Shown: positions 1 through 6,863, counted from the first letter of the stretch. The stretch: 20,974 bases of DNA from an uncultured Eubacteriales bacterium (GCA_900549005.1 URMT01000021.1:1-20974); one strand, 5' to 3'. Translations and numbers: made by a program. The notes: generated by a model from the letters alone, not told the origin.

Positions 1-287
1 CAATTTTGTGCGCGGCGCCCCTTTCTTCGTGCATTGCCGTATGTGCCCCTTAGTGTGCGGCGTTGTATGCGCTATTTGCGTGCGCATTGCCGTATGCGCC
101 CTTTCTGCGTGCAGCGCCTATGCACATTCCTGCGTGAGTCTTTGCGGCGTGCGCAGCCCGCTTTTTTTGCAAAACAGCGCATTATTTTACATTTTGCGCG
201 CGCTTTGCACTGTAATAATGCGCCGCCGTGCGGCATATTATATTTTTGAATTGAAGGCGGCCCGTCCGCCCTAAGGAGAATTTGATT
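1..287. other. Gene-free upstream region with degenerate direct repeats
   Basis: No convincing gene lies here. Open frames exist, but their translations are Cys/Arg-rich with no recognisable domain, and they run up to the ribosome binding site of the next gene. The stretch holds a degenerate direct repeat: GCATTGCCGTATG occurs at 31-43 and again at 83-95, each followed by a pyrimidine-rich CCCTT-type block. This suggests an old partial duplication with a period of about 52 bases. A T-rich stretch and a possible sporulation promoter follow at 160-241. Confidence 0.5.
213..241 (+). promoter_or_regulatory. Possible SigE-type promoter of sipL
   Basis: TAATAAT (213-219) matches 6 of 7 positions of the Bacillus SigE -35 consensus KMATATT. 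After exactly 14 bases, CATATTAT (234-241) matches 6 of 8 positions of the -10 consensus CATACAMT. It lies about 46 bases before the sipL start. SipL-type genes act in the mother cell early in sporulation, which fits SigE control. The assignment rests on motif matching alone. Confidence 0.35.
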
Positions 288-1769
288 ATGCCAATAAAAG
301 CAGGATACCAGTCAGAAAGCTACGTAAAAATGATAGCCGAAATCTCTTCGCAGTCTGTTGTGGAGTGCCGCTTTTCCTTCGGCGACGGAGTCAGCGAAAT
401 TCTCGCCGTCTGCCCCCAGGTTTCGCCCGCGGGGTGCGAGGTCACTTCGGGCAGGGTAAATTACGGCGGCAGAATAGTGTGCACCGCCGTGTATTCAGAC
501 GTAAACGGCAAGCTCGTCCGCGCGCAGAAGGGCGCCGAGTTTACGCATTTTGCCGACGACGGCAGGCTTGCCCCCGCACAGACGGCGTTCTGCCGCCTTG
601 CCTGCGAGCGCGCCACCGTGCGGCGCGACGGCTCTGCGTTTGTCGTTACTGCGGTAATCAGCGCGCACATAACCGTTTACGGCGCGGCAGAGCGCTCGTA
701 TCTCACTTCGGCAGACGGCGCCGTGTGCCGCTTCGAGCCGATAAAACTGCTGTCTGCCGTCACCTTTTCGGGTGAGAGCGAGGTGGAGGACGACTTCGAG
801 GCCGCGGGAGTGGAGGATATACTTATGCACGACGCCAAGGTGGTGATAACAGACTGCCGCGGCGGCGGTGGCGAGGTGCGCGCAAGCGGCGAAATTTATC
901 TCTCTCTTCTTGCCGTGCGCGGCGACGAACCCGTCGCGCTCGACAGGGTAATTCCGTTCACCGCCGAAATTCTGTGCGACGACGCCGTGCTTCCCCGCGC
1001 CTGCTCGTGCTGTGCGCAGATTAAGGATGCGGCGGTGTCTGCCCAGGTCAACGAAGAGAAGGGCAGGTGCTCTGTAAACTTTACCGCAAGCCTCCTTATC
1101 TTCGGCAGTTTTTACGACGAGCACGAAACTTCTGCCGCAACCGACGCCTTCCGCAAAGACGGAGAAGTTTTGATAACTATGGGCAGCGAATGCGTGCCCG
1201 TGTGCGGCGGTGTGCGCGTGTACACCGAAAGGGTGAGCGGCGCGTGCTCGGTAAAGGCAAAAATAGACTATTCCTGCGCGTTCAGGGTGGCAATAAGTCC
1301 CAGGGCGGAGTGCACGTATTCGGCCGATACGGGGTTCTTGGAGGGCGCCGTATCGTTCGTGCTCATATACACGCGCGAAGGCGAAACGCACAGCTCGGAA
1401 GTGGCTCTGCCTTTTTCTGTAAAGCTGAACGCGGACGGCGACTTCGGCAACATAGAAGTGGCGGTCAATAACATAAGCGTGCGCCAGCGCGCCGAGGGTG
1501 AGTGCGAGGCCGAAGCCGTTTTAAAAATCACCGCGGAGGTCAGTTCGCCTGCCGAATGCGGGTATATTGCCGAGCTTTGCGACGGAGAAGACGGCGTGCA
1601 GACCCCCTGCGCCATAACCGTGCTCGTGCCGGACAGGGGCGAAACGTTGTGGTCTGCGGCAAAGCGCCTGCACCTTACTCCCGAAGAGCTTGCCGAAGCG
1701 TGCCGCGGCACGTCCTTCCCGTTGAAGGGCGACGAACGTATAGTAATCTACCGGGCAAAAGAGGCGTAA
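288..1769 (+). CDS. sipL: SipL-like DUF3794 (SPOCS) + LysM spore coat morphogenesis protein
   Basis: 493 residues with no signal peptide or membrane segment. The body consists of beta-rich DUF3794/SPOCS-type units; a recognisable one runs from about residue 37 (ILAVCPQVSPAGCEV) to residue 90. The last 50 residues form a LysM domain (ITVLVPDRGETLWSAAKRLH, then TPEELAEA, and IVIY near the end). This architecture is that of Clostridioides difficile SipL, whose LysM domain binds the ATPase SpoIVA and anchors the coat to the forespore; Bacillus SpoVID is the functional analogue. ATG at 288 is chosen because AAGGAG (273-278) lies 9 bases upstream; a TTG two codons earlier in frame would be only 3 bases from it. 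Other DUF3794/LysM proteins exist, so orthology to SipL is likely but not proven. A strong terminator follows, so it is probably transcribed alone. Confidence 0.85.
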   Translation: MPIKAGYQSESYVKMIAEISSQSVVECRFSFGDGVSEILAVCPQVSPAGCEVTSGRVNYGGRIVCTAVYSDVNGKLVRAQKGAEFTHFADDGRLAPAQTAFCRLACERATVRRDGSAFVVTAVISAHITVYGAAERSYLTSADGAVCRFEPIKLLSAVTFSGESEVEDDFEAAGVEDILMHDAKVVITDCRGGGGEVRASGEIYLSLLAVRGDEPVALDRVIPFTAEILCDDAVLPRACSCCAQIKDAAVSAQVNEEKGRCSVNFTASLLIFGSFYDEHETSAATDAFRKDGEVLITMGSECVPVCGGVRVYTERVSGACSVKAKIDYSCAFRVAISPRAECTYSADTGFLEGAVSFVLIYTREGETHSSEVALPFSVKLNADGDFGNIEVAVNNISVRQRAEGECEAEAVLKITAEVSSPAECGYIAELCDGEDGVQTPCAITVLVPDRGETLWSAAKRLHLTPEELAEACRGTSFPLKGDERIVIYRAKEA

Positions 1770-1847
1770 GCATCTTTAAACAAAATTATCGCTTATTAAG
1801 TTAAGCAGAATGTAAATAGCTTGAACCGACTCCCAAATGGAGACTGA
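1770..1847 (+). other. 3' untranslated stretch between sipL and its terminator
   Basis: This is 78 bases of lower GC than the gene before it. It contains a small inverted repeat, CTCC (1830-1833) with GGAG (1839-1842). I see no open frame with a ribosome binding site. It could be the sipL 3' UTR or part of a small RNA that uses the following terminator; nothing here decides between the two. Confidence 0.3.
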
Positions 1848-1890
1848 GCCCGCGCGCGCCGCAAAATAAGGCGCGCGCGGGCCTTTTTTT
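1848..1890 (+). terminator. Strong Rho-independent terminator after sipL
   Basis: A perfect 13-bp GC stem has arms at 1848-1860 and 1870-1882, a 9-base A-rich loop, and then CTTTTTTT (1883-1890). It is the clearest terminator in the window and separates sipL from ispE. Confidence 0.93.
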
Positions 1891-1954
1891 GCTCTGTAAT
1901 CGGGTCATATTACACAATAAAACAAATAAATAAGTTAAAATTGCCGTCATTTTA

Positions 1955-1984
1955 TTGTTTTTGACTGCCTGTCCGTGCTATAAT
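1955..1984 (+). promoter_or_regulatory. SigA-type promoter of ispE
   Basis: A perfect TATAAT at 1979-1984 has TTGTTT (1955-1960) 18 bases upstream. A better -35 hexamer, TTGACT (1961-1966), is only 12 bases away and so is probably not used. The expected transcription start, 6-7 bases after the -10 box, falls at about 1991, exactly on the ispE ATG. Confidence 0.6.
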
Positions 1985-1990
1985 TTAAAT

Positions 1991-2854
1991 ATGGATAAGG
2001 TGAGGATAAAGGCGCCCGCAAAGGTAAACTTTGCTTTGGGCATAACGGGCGAAAGCGGCGGGTTTCATATGCTCGACAGCATAGTGTGTACCATAGACCT
2101 GTTCGACGACGTCACCGTTGCAAAGCGGAGCGACGGAAGGGTGAATATAACGATGCGCGGAATGGGCAGCGAGAATATTCCGCCCGAGGCCAACAACGCC
2201 GTGCGCGCGGCCGAACTGTTCGCTGAAAAATACTCGACCGGCGGCGCCGATATAACCATAACAAAGCGCATACCTATGGGTGCGGGGCTTGGCGGCTCGT
2301 CTGCCGACGCGGCAGGCGTTCTGCGCGCTATGTCAAAACTGTACGGCAGGGGCGACGAAAAAACTTTGGGCGAGATTGCCGATATGGTCGGCTCCGATAC
2401 CCGCTATATGCTCCGCGGCGGCTGGGCAAGGCTGCGCGGCAGGGGCAACGAGGTAGAGCCGCTCAAAAGCCGCCTTAAACTCAGCCTGCTCATTCTGTGT
2501 CCGCCGCTCGGCGTGTCTACGGCGCAGTGCTACAAGCTCTACGATGAATTGCCCGCAGAAAATCCCGCAGACTGTGCGGCGGCCGCTCTCGCAGCAGAGA
2601 GGGGCGATTTGTACGCGTTCTGTAAAAATATGCGCAACGCGCTGTATGCCCCCGCGGTGCAGATAAATCCCGACGTGCTCGCCGCCGTGCGCGATATCGA
2701 AGAGCTGGAACCTGTCGGCACCTGTATGACGGGTTCGGGCAGCGCAGTATTCGGCGTGTTCCCCGCAATGGCCGCGGCAAGGCGGGCGCTTGCAGATTAC
2801 GGCAAAAAATTCAGGGCAATCTGCGCGGCAACTTATGTTCCCGCTTCAAAATAA
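1991..2854 (+). CDS. ispE: 4-diphosphocytidyl-2-C-methyl-D-erythritol kinase
   Basis: 287 residues, the usual IspE length. It phosphorylates the 2-hydroxyl of CDP-ME with ATP in the cytosolic MEP pathway to isoprenoid precursors. The N-terminus has the family motif KAPAKVNFALGI. The GHMP-kinase ATP-binding glycine-rich loop is present (IPMGAGLGGSSADAA, about residues 93-107), as is the C-terminal motif TCMTGSGSAVFGVF. The ATG at 1991 is chosen because MDKVRIKAPAK is the normal IspE start; a frame open from 1955 would add 12 non-conserved residues and start inside the promoter. No Shine-Dalgarno sequence precedes 1991, and the TATAAT box ends only 6 bases before it, so the mRNA looks leaderless. 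No terminator is evident before the next gene, 112 bases downstream, so read-through is possible. Confidence 0.95.
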   Translation: MDKVRIKAPAKVNFALGITGESGGFHMLDSIVCTIDLFDDVTVAKRSDGRVNITMRGMGSENIPPEANNAVRAAELFAEKYSTGGADITITKRIPMGAGLGGSSADAAGVLRAMSKLYGRGDEKTLGEIADMVGSDTRYMLRGGWARLRGRGNEVEPLKSRLKLSLLILCPPLGVSTAQCYKLYDELPAENPADCAAAALAAERGDLYAFCKNMRNALYAPAVQINPDVLAAVRDIEELEPVGTCMTGSGSAVFGVFPAMAAARRALADYGKKFRAICAATYVPASK

Positions 2855-2890
2855 AGCAGAAGCCCGCTGAACAAAAAAGCTGATGGTCGG

Positions 2891-2932
2891 GGCATATATG
2901 CGCCTTAATTGCGGCATATGTGCGCCTCAATT
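2891..2932 (+). repeat. Pair of 20-bp direct repeats upstream of the acidic membrane protein gene
   Basis: GGCATATATGCGCCTTAATT (2891-2910) and GGCATATGTGCGCCTCAATT (2913-2932) differ at two positions and lie 22 bases apart, about two helical turns. Their position between ispE and the start at 2967 would suit a pair of regulator sites. The core resembles the palindromes at 4047 and 17615. Confidence 0.6.
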
Positions 2933-2966
2933 TAAATAAAAGCCTTAAATTCAAGGAGTTTTATAT

Positions 2967-3941
2967 ATGGCAGAGGAAAGATTCATCGACGACGACAAGG
3001 ACAGAAAATACCGCATACGCATAAACGAGGCGGGCGAAGAAGAACTTGAAATTCTGGAAAACCCCGAAGAGGAGGAGCCGCAGGAGGAATCTTACGAAAC
3101 GGGCCTTGAAATTCCCGAGTTTGAAGAGGACGACGAAGAGGCGGCAGATATGACGCCCGAACAGCTCTTCAAGGCGCGCAAAGCGCAGGAGGAAGAGCGC
3201 GCCGCTTCGATTGAAAGAGCGCAGGAGTTCATAAAGAAGGCGGAGGAACTTTATGCCGAAGGCAAGACGGAGTACGCCCTCACCTCGCTCGACTCCGCCC
3301 AGAAGGAAAATTCAGAGGCAGAGGGGATTTACCCGCTCAAACTTAAAATACTTTCCAAAAACTTCACCTCGCTTTCCAGGCTCGAAGAGTGCATAGACGC
3401 CGCCGAAGGGCACCGCGACTATTCTACCGTAGAGGAAAAGAGGGAGATTTCTGAAAAGTTCTCGCCCGTAATCGAGCGCGAGATTGAAGAGCAGAAGGCA
3501 AAAAACAAGGCTATGTATGCCGAAAACGAGGGCAAAAAGAGCGAGCGCCGCGTGCGCTTTAAGGCGCAGTTCAAAAAGTCTGTTCTTCACTTTGCGCTTG
3601 CGTTCGTGCCCTTTTTAATCTTCCTTTGCTTAGGCATAGGGTACAGCACCATAATGTTTGCAGACCGCGGCGGGCTGTACCTAATACTCACAATCGTGTT
3701 CTTCGGCCTTGCGGCGGCCGCGCTTCTCGCTTCTGTAATACTCTGCCGCCCGCTCGCACGCGACGCGCGCAGGCTGCGCGTAAACGAGCGCGACACGTCC
3801 ACCGCGATAGGCAGGGCGTATATCGAAGGCGCCGACCGCGCAGGCAAGCTCGAAGAACTGTATTCGGCAATCTTCTTCAAGGGAACGGTGGTTTCGCAAA
3901 ATCCCGTCTATGCGGCAGTGCAGGAGCAGGAAGAAGAATAA
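2967..3941 (+). CDS. Acidic two-TM protein with TPR-like helical region, unknown function
   Basis: 324 residues; I do not recognise a family. ATG at 2967 is preceded by AAGGAG (2953-2958) with 8-base spacing. The first 62 residues are extremely acidic, with runs of Glu and Asp. Residues 65-185 are helical and highly charged, and about 85-147 reads like one or two TPR-type hairpins (AQEFIKKAEELYAEGKTEYA). Two hydrophobic segments follow at about 207-231 and 237-260, then a basic-to-mixed C-terminal domain of about 60 residues ending in EQEEE. There is no signal peptide. A long cytoplasmic N-domain, a membrane hairpin and a cytoplasmic C-domain is the simplest topology. It could be co-transcribed with ispE. 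A scaffold or assembly role is possible but unsupported. Confidence 0.8.
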   Translation: MAEERFIDDDKDRKYRIRINEAGEEELEILENPEEEEPQEESYETGLEIPEFEEDDEEAADMTPEQLFKARKAQEEERAASIERAQEFIKKAEELYAEGKTEYALTSLDSAQKENSEAEGIYPLKLKILSKNFTSLSRLEECIDAAEGHRDYSTVEEKREISEKFSPVIEREIEEQKAKNKAMYAENEGKKSERRVRFKAQFKKSVLHFALAFVPFLIFLCLGIGYSTIMFADRGGLYLILTIVFFGLAAAALLASVILCRPLARDARRLRVNERDTSTAIGRAYIEGADRAGKLEELYSAIFFKGTVVSQNPVYAAVQEQEEE

Positions 3942-3961
3942 GTTTTTAACGTAAAACAAAG

Positions 3962-3990
3962 GCGCGCCGCGGACTTTTTCCGCGGCGCGC
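3962..3990. terminator. GC-rich hairpin after the acidic membrane protein gene
   Basis: A perfect 11-bp stem, GCGCGCCGCGG (3962-3972) with CCGCGGCGCGC (3980-3990), encloses the loop ACTTTTT. On the + strand no T-tract follows the stem. On the - strand the stem is followed by CTTTGTTTTACG, which is moderately T-rich. It could be a weak terminator or an mRNA 3'-end hairpin. Confidence 0.5.
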
Positions 3991-4046
3991 AAGTAATATC
4001 TGTAACATATTCCGCGCCCGCGAAATATGCCTGCGGCGCAGATTGG

Positions 4047-4062
4047 TGCGCATATATGCGCA
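4047..4062. promoter_or_regulatory. 16-bp perfect palindrome upstream of the cysteine desulfurase gene
   Basis: TGCGCATATATGCGCA is self-complementary over all 16 bases and lies 18 bases before the start codon, just upstream of the ribosome binding site. A shorter version, TGCGCATATGCGCA, lies upstream of gerAC. It could be a dimer-binding operator. I know of no named regulator for it. Confidence 0.4.
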
Positions 4063-4080
4063 AAATACGGAGTATAAACT

Positions 4081-5223
4081 ATGCAAACCATATACTTTGA
4101 CCACGCGGCCACAACGCCGCTCGACGGGCGCGTGCTCGCGGCTATGCAGCCCTACCTTACGGGGGAGTACGGCAACGCCGATTCTCGTTATTCTTTGGGC
4201 AGGCGCGCCGCCCTCGCCGTGCTTAAAGCGCGCGACAACGTCTCGTCGCTCATCGGCGGCAGCGGCGGCAACCTTTATTTCACTTCAAGCGGCTCCGAGG
4301 CCAACAGCTGGGCCTTGAAGGGCGTCTGCGCCGCAAATTTCGGTAAAAAGAACAGAATAATTCTCTCTGAGATAGAGCATCCGTCGCTTATAAAGGCGGC
4401 GGAAGATATGCATATTTTCGGCTTTGAAACGGAGCTTGTAAAGCCCGATAGTTTGGGCATAGTGCGGCCCCAATCTGTAAAAAATGCGCTCGACAAGGGC
4501 GGCGCGGCGTTCGTTGGCGTAATGGCGGCCAACAACGAAACGGGCGTAATTCAGCCCGCCGCAGAAATTTACGAAGTCTGCAAACAGGCGGGCGTGTTCT
4601 ATTTCTGCGACTGCGTTCAGCTTGCAGGCAGTGCAGATTTTGCCTGCGACTTTGCCGACGGCATAAGTATATCCGCGCACAAGTTCTACGGCCCCAAGGG
4701 CGTGGGCGCGCTGTGGCTTAAAAAGGGCGCAAAAATCGCGCGGCTCATCTCGGGCGGACAGCAGGAGGGCGGCCTTCGCGGCGGCACCACAAACGTGGCG
4801 GGGGTGTGCGGAATGAGCGCCGCGCTCTCGCTTGCCCACAGCGAAATGGAAAAAAACAATGCCCGCGTGCGCGCCCTGCGCGATATGTTCGTATCTGCCG
4901 TGCTCAAAGAAATTCAGGGTACTTTCCTCGCGGGCGATAAAAACCGCCGCCTGCCGGGCAACGCAAACATAGGCTTTTCGGGCTGCCGCGGCGAACAGAT
5001 TATGATAAAGCTCGATATGCGCGGCATATGCGTATCCACGGGCTCGGCGTGCTCTTCGGGCGCTTCAAAGCCCTCGCCCGTGCTGCTTTCGATGGGACTT
5101 TCGGAAGAGGAGGCCGCCTCGTGCGTGCGCTTCACCTTCGGCAGGGAAAACACCGAAGAAGAGGTAAAATCTGCCGTAAAAACCCTTGCGGAAGTCGTCG
5201 GCGAAATCCGTTCAATGCGGTAA
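4081..5223 (+). CDS. Cysteine desulfurase (NifS/IscS class V aminotransferase)
   Basis: 380 residues, full length. It is a PLP enzyme that converts cysteine to alanine and an enzyme-bound persulfide for Fe-S cluster assembly and tRNA thiolation. Visible landmarks are the N-terminal FDHAATTPLD; SEIEH with the PLP-stacking His100; NNETG (151-155); Asp177 and Gln180; the PLP lysine Lys201 in SAHKFYGPKG; GGQQEGGLRGGTTN (225-238); and the catalytic Cys324 in STGSACSSGASKPSPVL. A CGGAG ribosome binding site (4068-4072) lies 8 bases before the ATG. The usual partners (iscU or nifU scaffold, iscR, mnmA, thiI) are not adjacent, so the sulfur acceptor cannot be inferred and I give no symbol. The motif GNADSRYSLG replaces the more usual GNPSSxHxxG. 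A terminator follows. Confidence 0.93.
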   Translation: MQTIYFDHAATTPLDGRVLAAMQPYLTGEYGNADSRYSLGRRAALAVLKARDNVSSLIGGSGGNLYFTSSGSEANSWALKGVCAANFGKKNRIILSEIEHPSLIKAAEDMHIFGFETELVKPDSLGIVRPQSVKNALDKGGAAFVGVMAANNETGVIQPAAEIYEVCKQAGVFYFCDCVQLAGSADFACDFADGISISAHKFYGPKGVGALWLKKGAKIARLISGGQQEGGLRGGTTNVAGVCGMSAALSLAHSEMEKNNARVRALRDMFVSAVLKEIQGTFLAGDKNRRLPGNANIGFSGCRGEQIMIKLDMRGICVSTGSACSSGASKPSPVLLSMGLSEEEAASCVRFTFGRENTEEEVKSAVKTLAEVVGEIRSMR

Positions 5224-5240
5224 ATTTCTGCCCGTAGCGG

Positions 5241-5285
5241 TAAAGCAAGGCCTCGCGCCGCAGGCGCGCGGCTTTGCTTTATTGT
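5241..5285 (+). terminator. Terminator after the cysteine desulfurase gene
   Basis: The arms TAAAGCAAGGCC (5241-5252) and GGCTTTGCTTTA (5270-5281) pair over 12 bp with one G-U. An inner CGCGCC/GGCGCG stem caps a GCA loop. The 3' arm and the bases after it are T-rich (CTTTATTGTTG). It lies 18 bases after the stop codon. Confidence 0.75.
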
Positions 5286-5466
5286 TGTAAAGTAACAGCC
5301 GTGTTGCTTGCATATTTGTGAATTTTGCACAAATACCCGCCTTTTGGCTCCTGTGTGCCGCTAATGGCGCGATTTGTCACGAAATATTTGTTAATTTGCA
5401 AATTTTTAACAAAAATTGTTTGCTAATTTTATCTAAAAAATTTTTTAAAAAATTTGTATTATTCTG
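5286..5466. other. AT-rich gene-free block between convergent genes
   Basis: No gene is supported here. From about 5371 the composition changes sharply to A/T runs, unlike the GC-rich surroundings. It contains an inverted repeat of TTTGTTAA (5387-5394) with TTAACAAA (5406-5413), and GCAAA (5398-5402) with TTTGC (5419-5423). The A/T tracts end just upstream of a promoter-like sequence and could act as an UP element, or be the remnant of a lost regulatory region. Confidence 0.5.
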
Positions 5467-5494
5467 TTTACTTTTTTTCAGCGTTGATTATAAT
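5467..5494 (+). promoter_or_regulatory. SigA-type promoter facing no gene
   Basis: TTTACT (5467-5472), a 16-base spacer and a perfect TATAAT (5489-5494), preceded by an AT-rich tract. The expected start is about 5501. Only a palindrome and a hairpin lie downstream before genes on the opposite strand begin. Confidence 0.5.
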
Positions 5495-5499
5495 GGTAA

Positions 5500-5528
5500 A
5501 TGTAATCGGTTGCAACAACCGTTTACAT
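5500..5528. promoter_or_regulatory. LacI-family-like operator palindrome at the predicted transcription start
   Basis: The half-sites TGTAATCGGTTG (5501-5512) and CAACCGTTTACA (5516-5527) are inverted copies with one mismatch, separated by CAA; an additional A-T pair extends each arm by one base. CGGTT/AACCG cores with TGTAA outer ends resemble operators of LacI/GalR-type regulators. Its place directly after a -10 box is classic for repression. In RNA it would instead form a 5' hairpin. Confidence 0.45.
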
Positions 5529-5560
5529 ATCAATCAGCTCATCATTTTCCCCCTTATCAT

Positions 5561-5599
5561 ACAAAGGCGGCGCAAACTTCGGGTTTGCGCCGCCTTTGT
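5561..5599. terminator. 17-bp perfect hairpin between convergent transcripts
   Basis: The arms at 5561-5577 (ACAAAGGCGGCGCAAAC) and 5583-5599 are fully complementary, with a five-base loop that reads TTCGG on the + strand. On the - strand it lies about 40 bases after the spmB stop. On the + strand it would end any transcript from the 5467 promoter. T-tracts are short on both sides (CCTTTGTCATTTCTG on +), so it is terminator-like rather than ideal. Confidence 0.75.
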
Positions 5600-5638
5600 C
5601 ATTTCTGCCGTTTGTTTCTGCCTGCGCCTCGCGGCGGG

Positions 5639-6142
5639 CTAAATCACCGTGCACAGCGCGCACGCCGCAACCGTCGCCACAAGCGAGGAAAACAGCGATA
5701 TCGCAATCGGCCGCATAAGGCCTTTTGTTTTCAGTCCCGCAAAATATATCGCCGAAACGTAGAACACCGTCTCTGACGAGCCGTAGCATACGCACGCGCA
5801 GCGCGCCTGGTAGCTGTCTGCTCCGCACTCTTCGATTATCTGCGTGAGGTAGGCAAGCGAACCGCTGCCAGAAAAGGGCTTAATGAGTATCAGTTTTGTA
5901 AGCTCTTCGGGCACGCCCAGAAAGCCGAACACGGGCGAAAGCGTTTCAATCAGCAGGCCGGAAAGCCCGCCCGCCTCGAACAGTGCGCACATCATAAACA
6001 CCGCCGCAAGACAGGGCAGGAGTGAGAGGGTGAATTTAAGCGCGCTCTCTACCCCGCCCGAAAAGCTGTTGTATACGTTTACTTTCTTCACCGCGGCGTA
6101 GCCGAACACGGCTATGAACAGCGCGGGTATTATAAGCGCCAT
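5639..6142 (-). CDS. spmB: Spore maturation protein B
   Basis: 167 residues, close to the family length. It is a membrane protein of the nucleoside-recognition/gate superfamily. In Bacillus, SpmA and SpmB affect spore core dehydration and heat resistance, by an unknown mechanism. Visible features are the N-terminal segment ALIIPALFIAVFGYAAVKKV, then VNVYNSFSGGVESALK, the conserved block LIKPFSGSGSLAYLTQII, and YGSSETVFYVSAIYFAG, all typical of SpmB. The start lies 2 bases after the spmA stop. Its ribosome binding site AGGAAAGGA overlaps the last spmA codons, so translation is probably coupled. A hairpin follows at 5561-5599. Confidence 0.93.
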   Translation of the reverse strand: MALIIPALFIAVFGYAAVKKVNVYNSFSGGVESALKFTLSLLPCLAAVFMMCALFEAGGLSGLLIETLSPVFGFLGVPEELTKLILIKPFSGSGSLAYLTQIIEECGADSYQARCACVCYGSSETVFYVSAIYFAGLKTKGLMRPIAISLFSSLVATVAACALCTVI

Positions 6143-6144
6143 AA

Positions 6145-6786
6145 TTATCCTTTCCTGCGGCCGCCTGCCGCGCGCGTCAAGGTCGTGCGGCTCGCGCCTT
6201 TGCCGATTCCGCGCCCCGCGCCCCGCTTTCTGCGCACCTTTACCAGCACTTTTTCGCTTATAGCGTACAAAAAAACTGACAGAGCAAGCGTTATAAACGA
6301 GCAGACGAGCGACGGCAGGAATATGTCGGCCGCGGCGGCGCTGCCGTAGCCCGCCCTCAAAGCTATCACGGTGGAGGGTATCAGCTGAAATCCCGCCGCG
6401 TTGATTATAAACAGCAGTTTCTGCGCGTAGGCGTTGCCTTCCTTTTCAAATTCTGCCATAGCCTTCACGGCGAACGGGGTAGAGGCCCCCGCGCCCAGAA
6501 GGTCGCAGGTTAAATTCATAGCCGCCGCCTCGCACGCCTCGCGGCTGTCCGTCTTAAAAATCTTCGCACACAGCGGACGGAACAGTTTTGCCGTCTTTTT
6601 TGTAATGCCGCTGCTTTCGGCAACGTTTGCAAGCCCCATCCACACGGCGTATACGCAGAACAGCGTAAGCGCAACCTGGGCGGCAGAGCGTGCCCCGCCG
6701 AGGAGCGAGCTCAAAAATTCTTCGGGCGCGGTCGCGGCGAGCAGGGCGGCGGATATTATAAATACGGCACAGAATACGGCGTTCAT
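6145..6786 (-). CDS. spmA: Spore maturation protein A
   Basis: 213 residues, a multi-pass membrane protein with the nucleoside-recognition (gate) domain and partner of SpmB. Diagnostic blocks are VYAVWMGLANVAESSGI, the stretch AAAMNLTCDLLGAG followed by ASTPFAVKAM, and FIINAAGFQLIPSTVIALRA. It is somewhat longer than usual because of a strongly basic Arg/Gly tail (KVRRKRGAGRGIGKGASR onward, about residues 182-213) coded by a very GC-rich stretch that also supplies the spmB ribosome binding site. No clear Shine-Dalgarno precedes the ATG. I found no convincing SigE promoter: GCATATAAA occurs upstream but lacks a matching -35. Confidence 0.93.
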   Translation of the reverse strand: MNAVFCAVFIISAALLAATAPEEFLSSLLGGARSAAQVALTLFCVYAVWMGLANVAESSGITKKTAKLFRPLCAKIFKTDSREACEAAAMNLTCDLLGAGASTPFAVKAMAEFEKEGNAYAQKLLFIINAAGFQLIPSTVIALRAGYGSAAAADIFLPSLVCSFITLALSVFLYAISEKVLVKVRRKRGAGRGIGKGASRTTLTRAAGGRRKG

Positions 6787-6834
6787 AAAATATTTATATT
6801 TGCGCGCTTTTTTTTATATGCCCGCCGTATAAGT

Positions 6835-6863
6835 TTTACTTTCGCCCGCGCTTGTGTTATACT
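6835..6863 (+). promoter_or_regulatory. SigA-type promoter of metG-tatD
   Basis: TTTACT (6835-6840), a 17-base spacer and TATACT (6858-6863), in the divergent spmA/metG region. The predicted start of about 6870 gives a leader of about 70 bases. Confidence 0.65.

Noticed and set aside
8..274. Open frame upstream of sipL (88 codons, Cys-rich)
   Set aside because: It has no ribosome binding site and no recognisable domain. Its composition is that of translated repeats, and it ends inside the sipL Shine-Dalgarno region.
495..1391. Long minus-strand frame inside sipL
   Set aside because: It lies opposite a well-supported gene. The translation is rich in His, Arg and Ala with no motif, as expected for an antisense shadow in GC-rich DNA.
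1770..1890. Riboswitch or T-box before ispE
   Set aside because: No T-box AGGGTGGNACCGCG-type sequence or known aptamer core is visible, and the ispE promoter lies downstream of the terminator.
1961..1984. TTGACT to TATAAT as the ispE promoter pair
   Set aside because: The hexamers are only 12 bases apart, too close for SigA; TTGTTT at 1955 with an 18-base spacer fits better.
5454..5642. Small + frame over the orphan promoter and hairpin (62 codons)
   Set aside because: It starts upstream of the promoter, has no ribosome binding site, and reads through the 17-bp hairpin; a non-coding transcript is more plausible.
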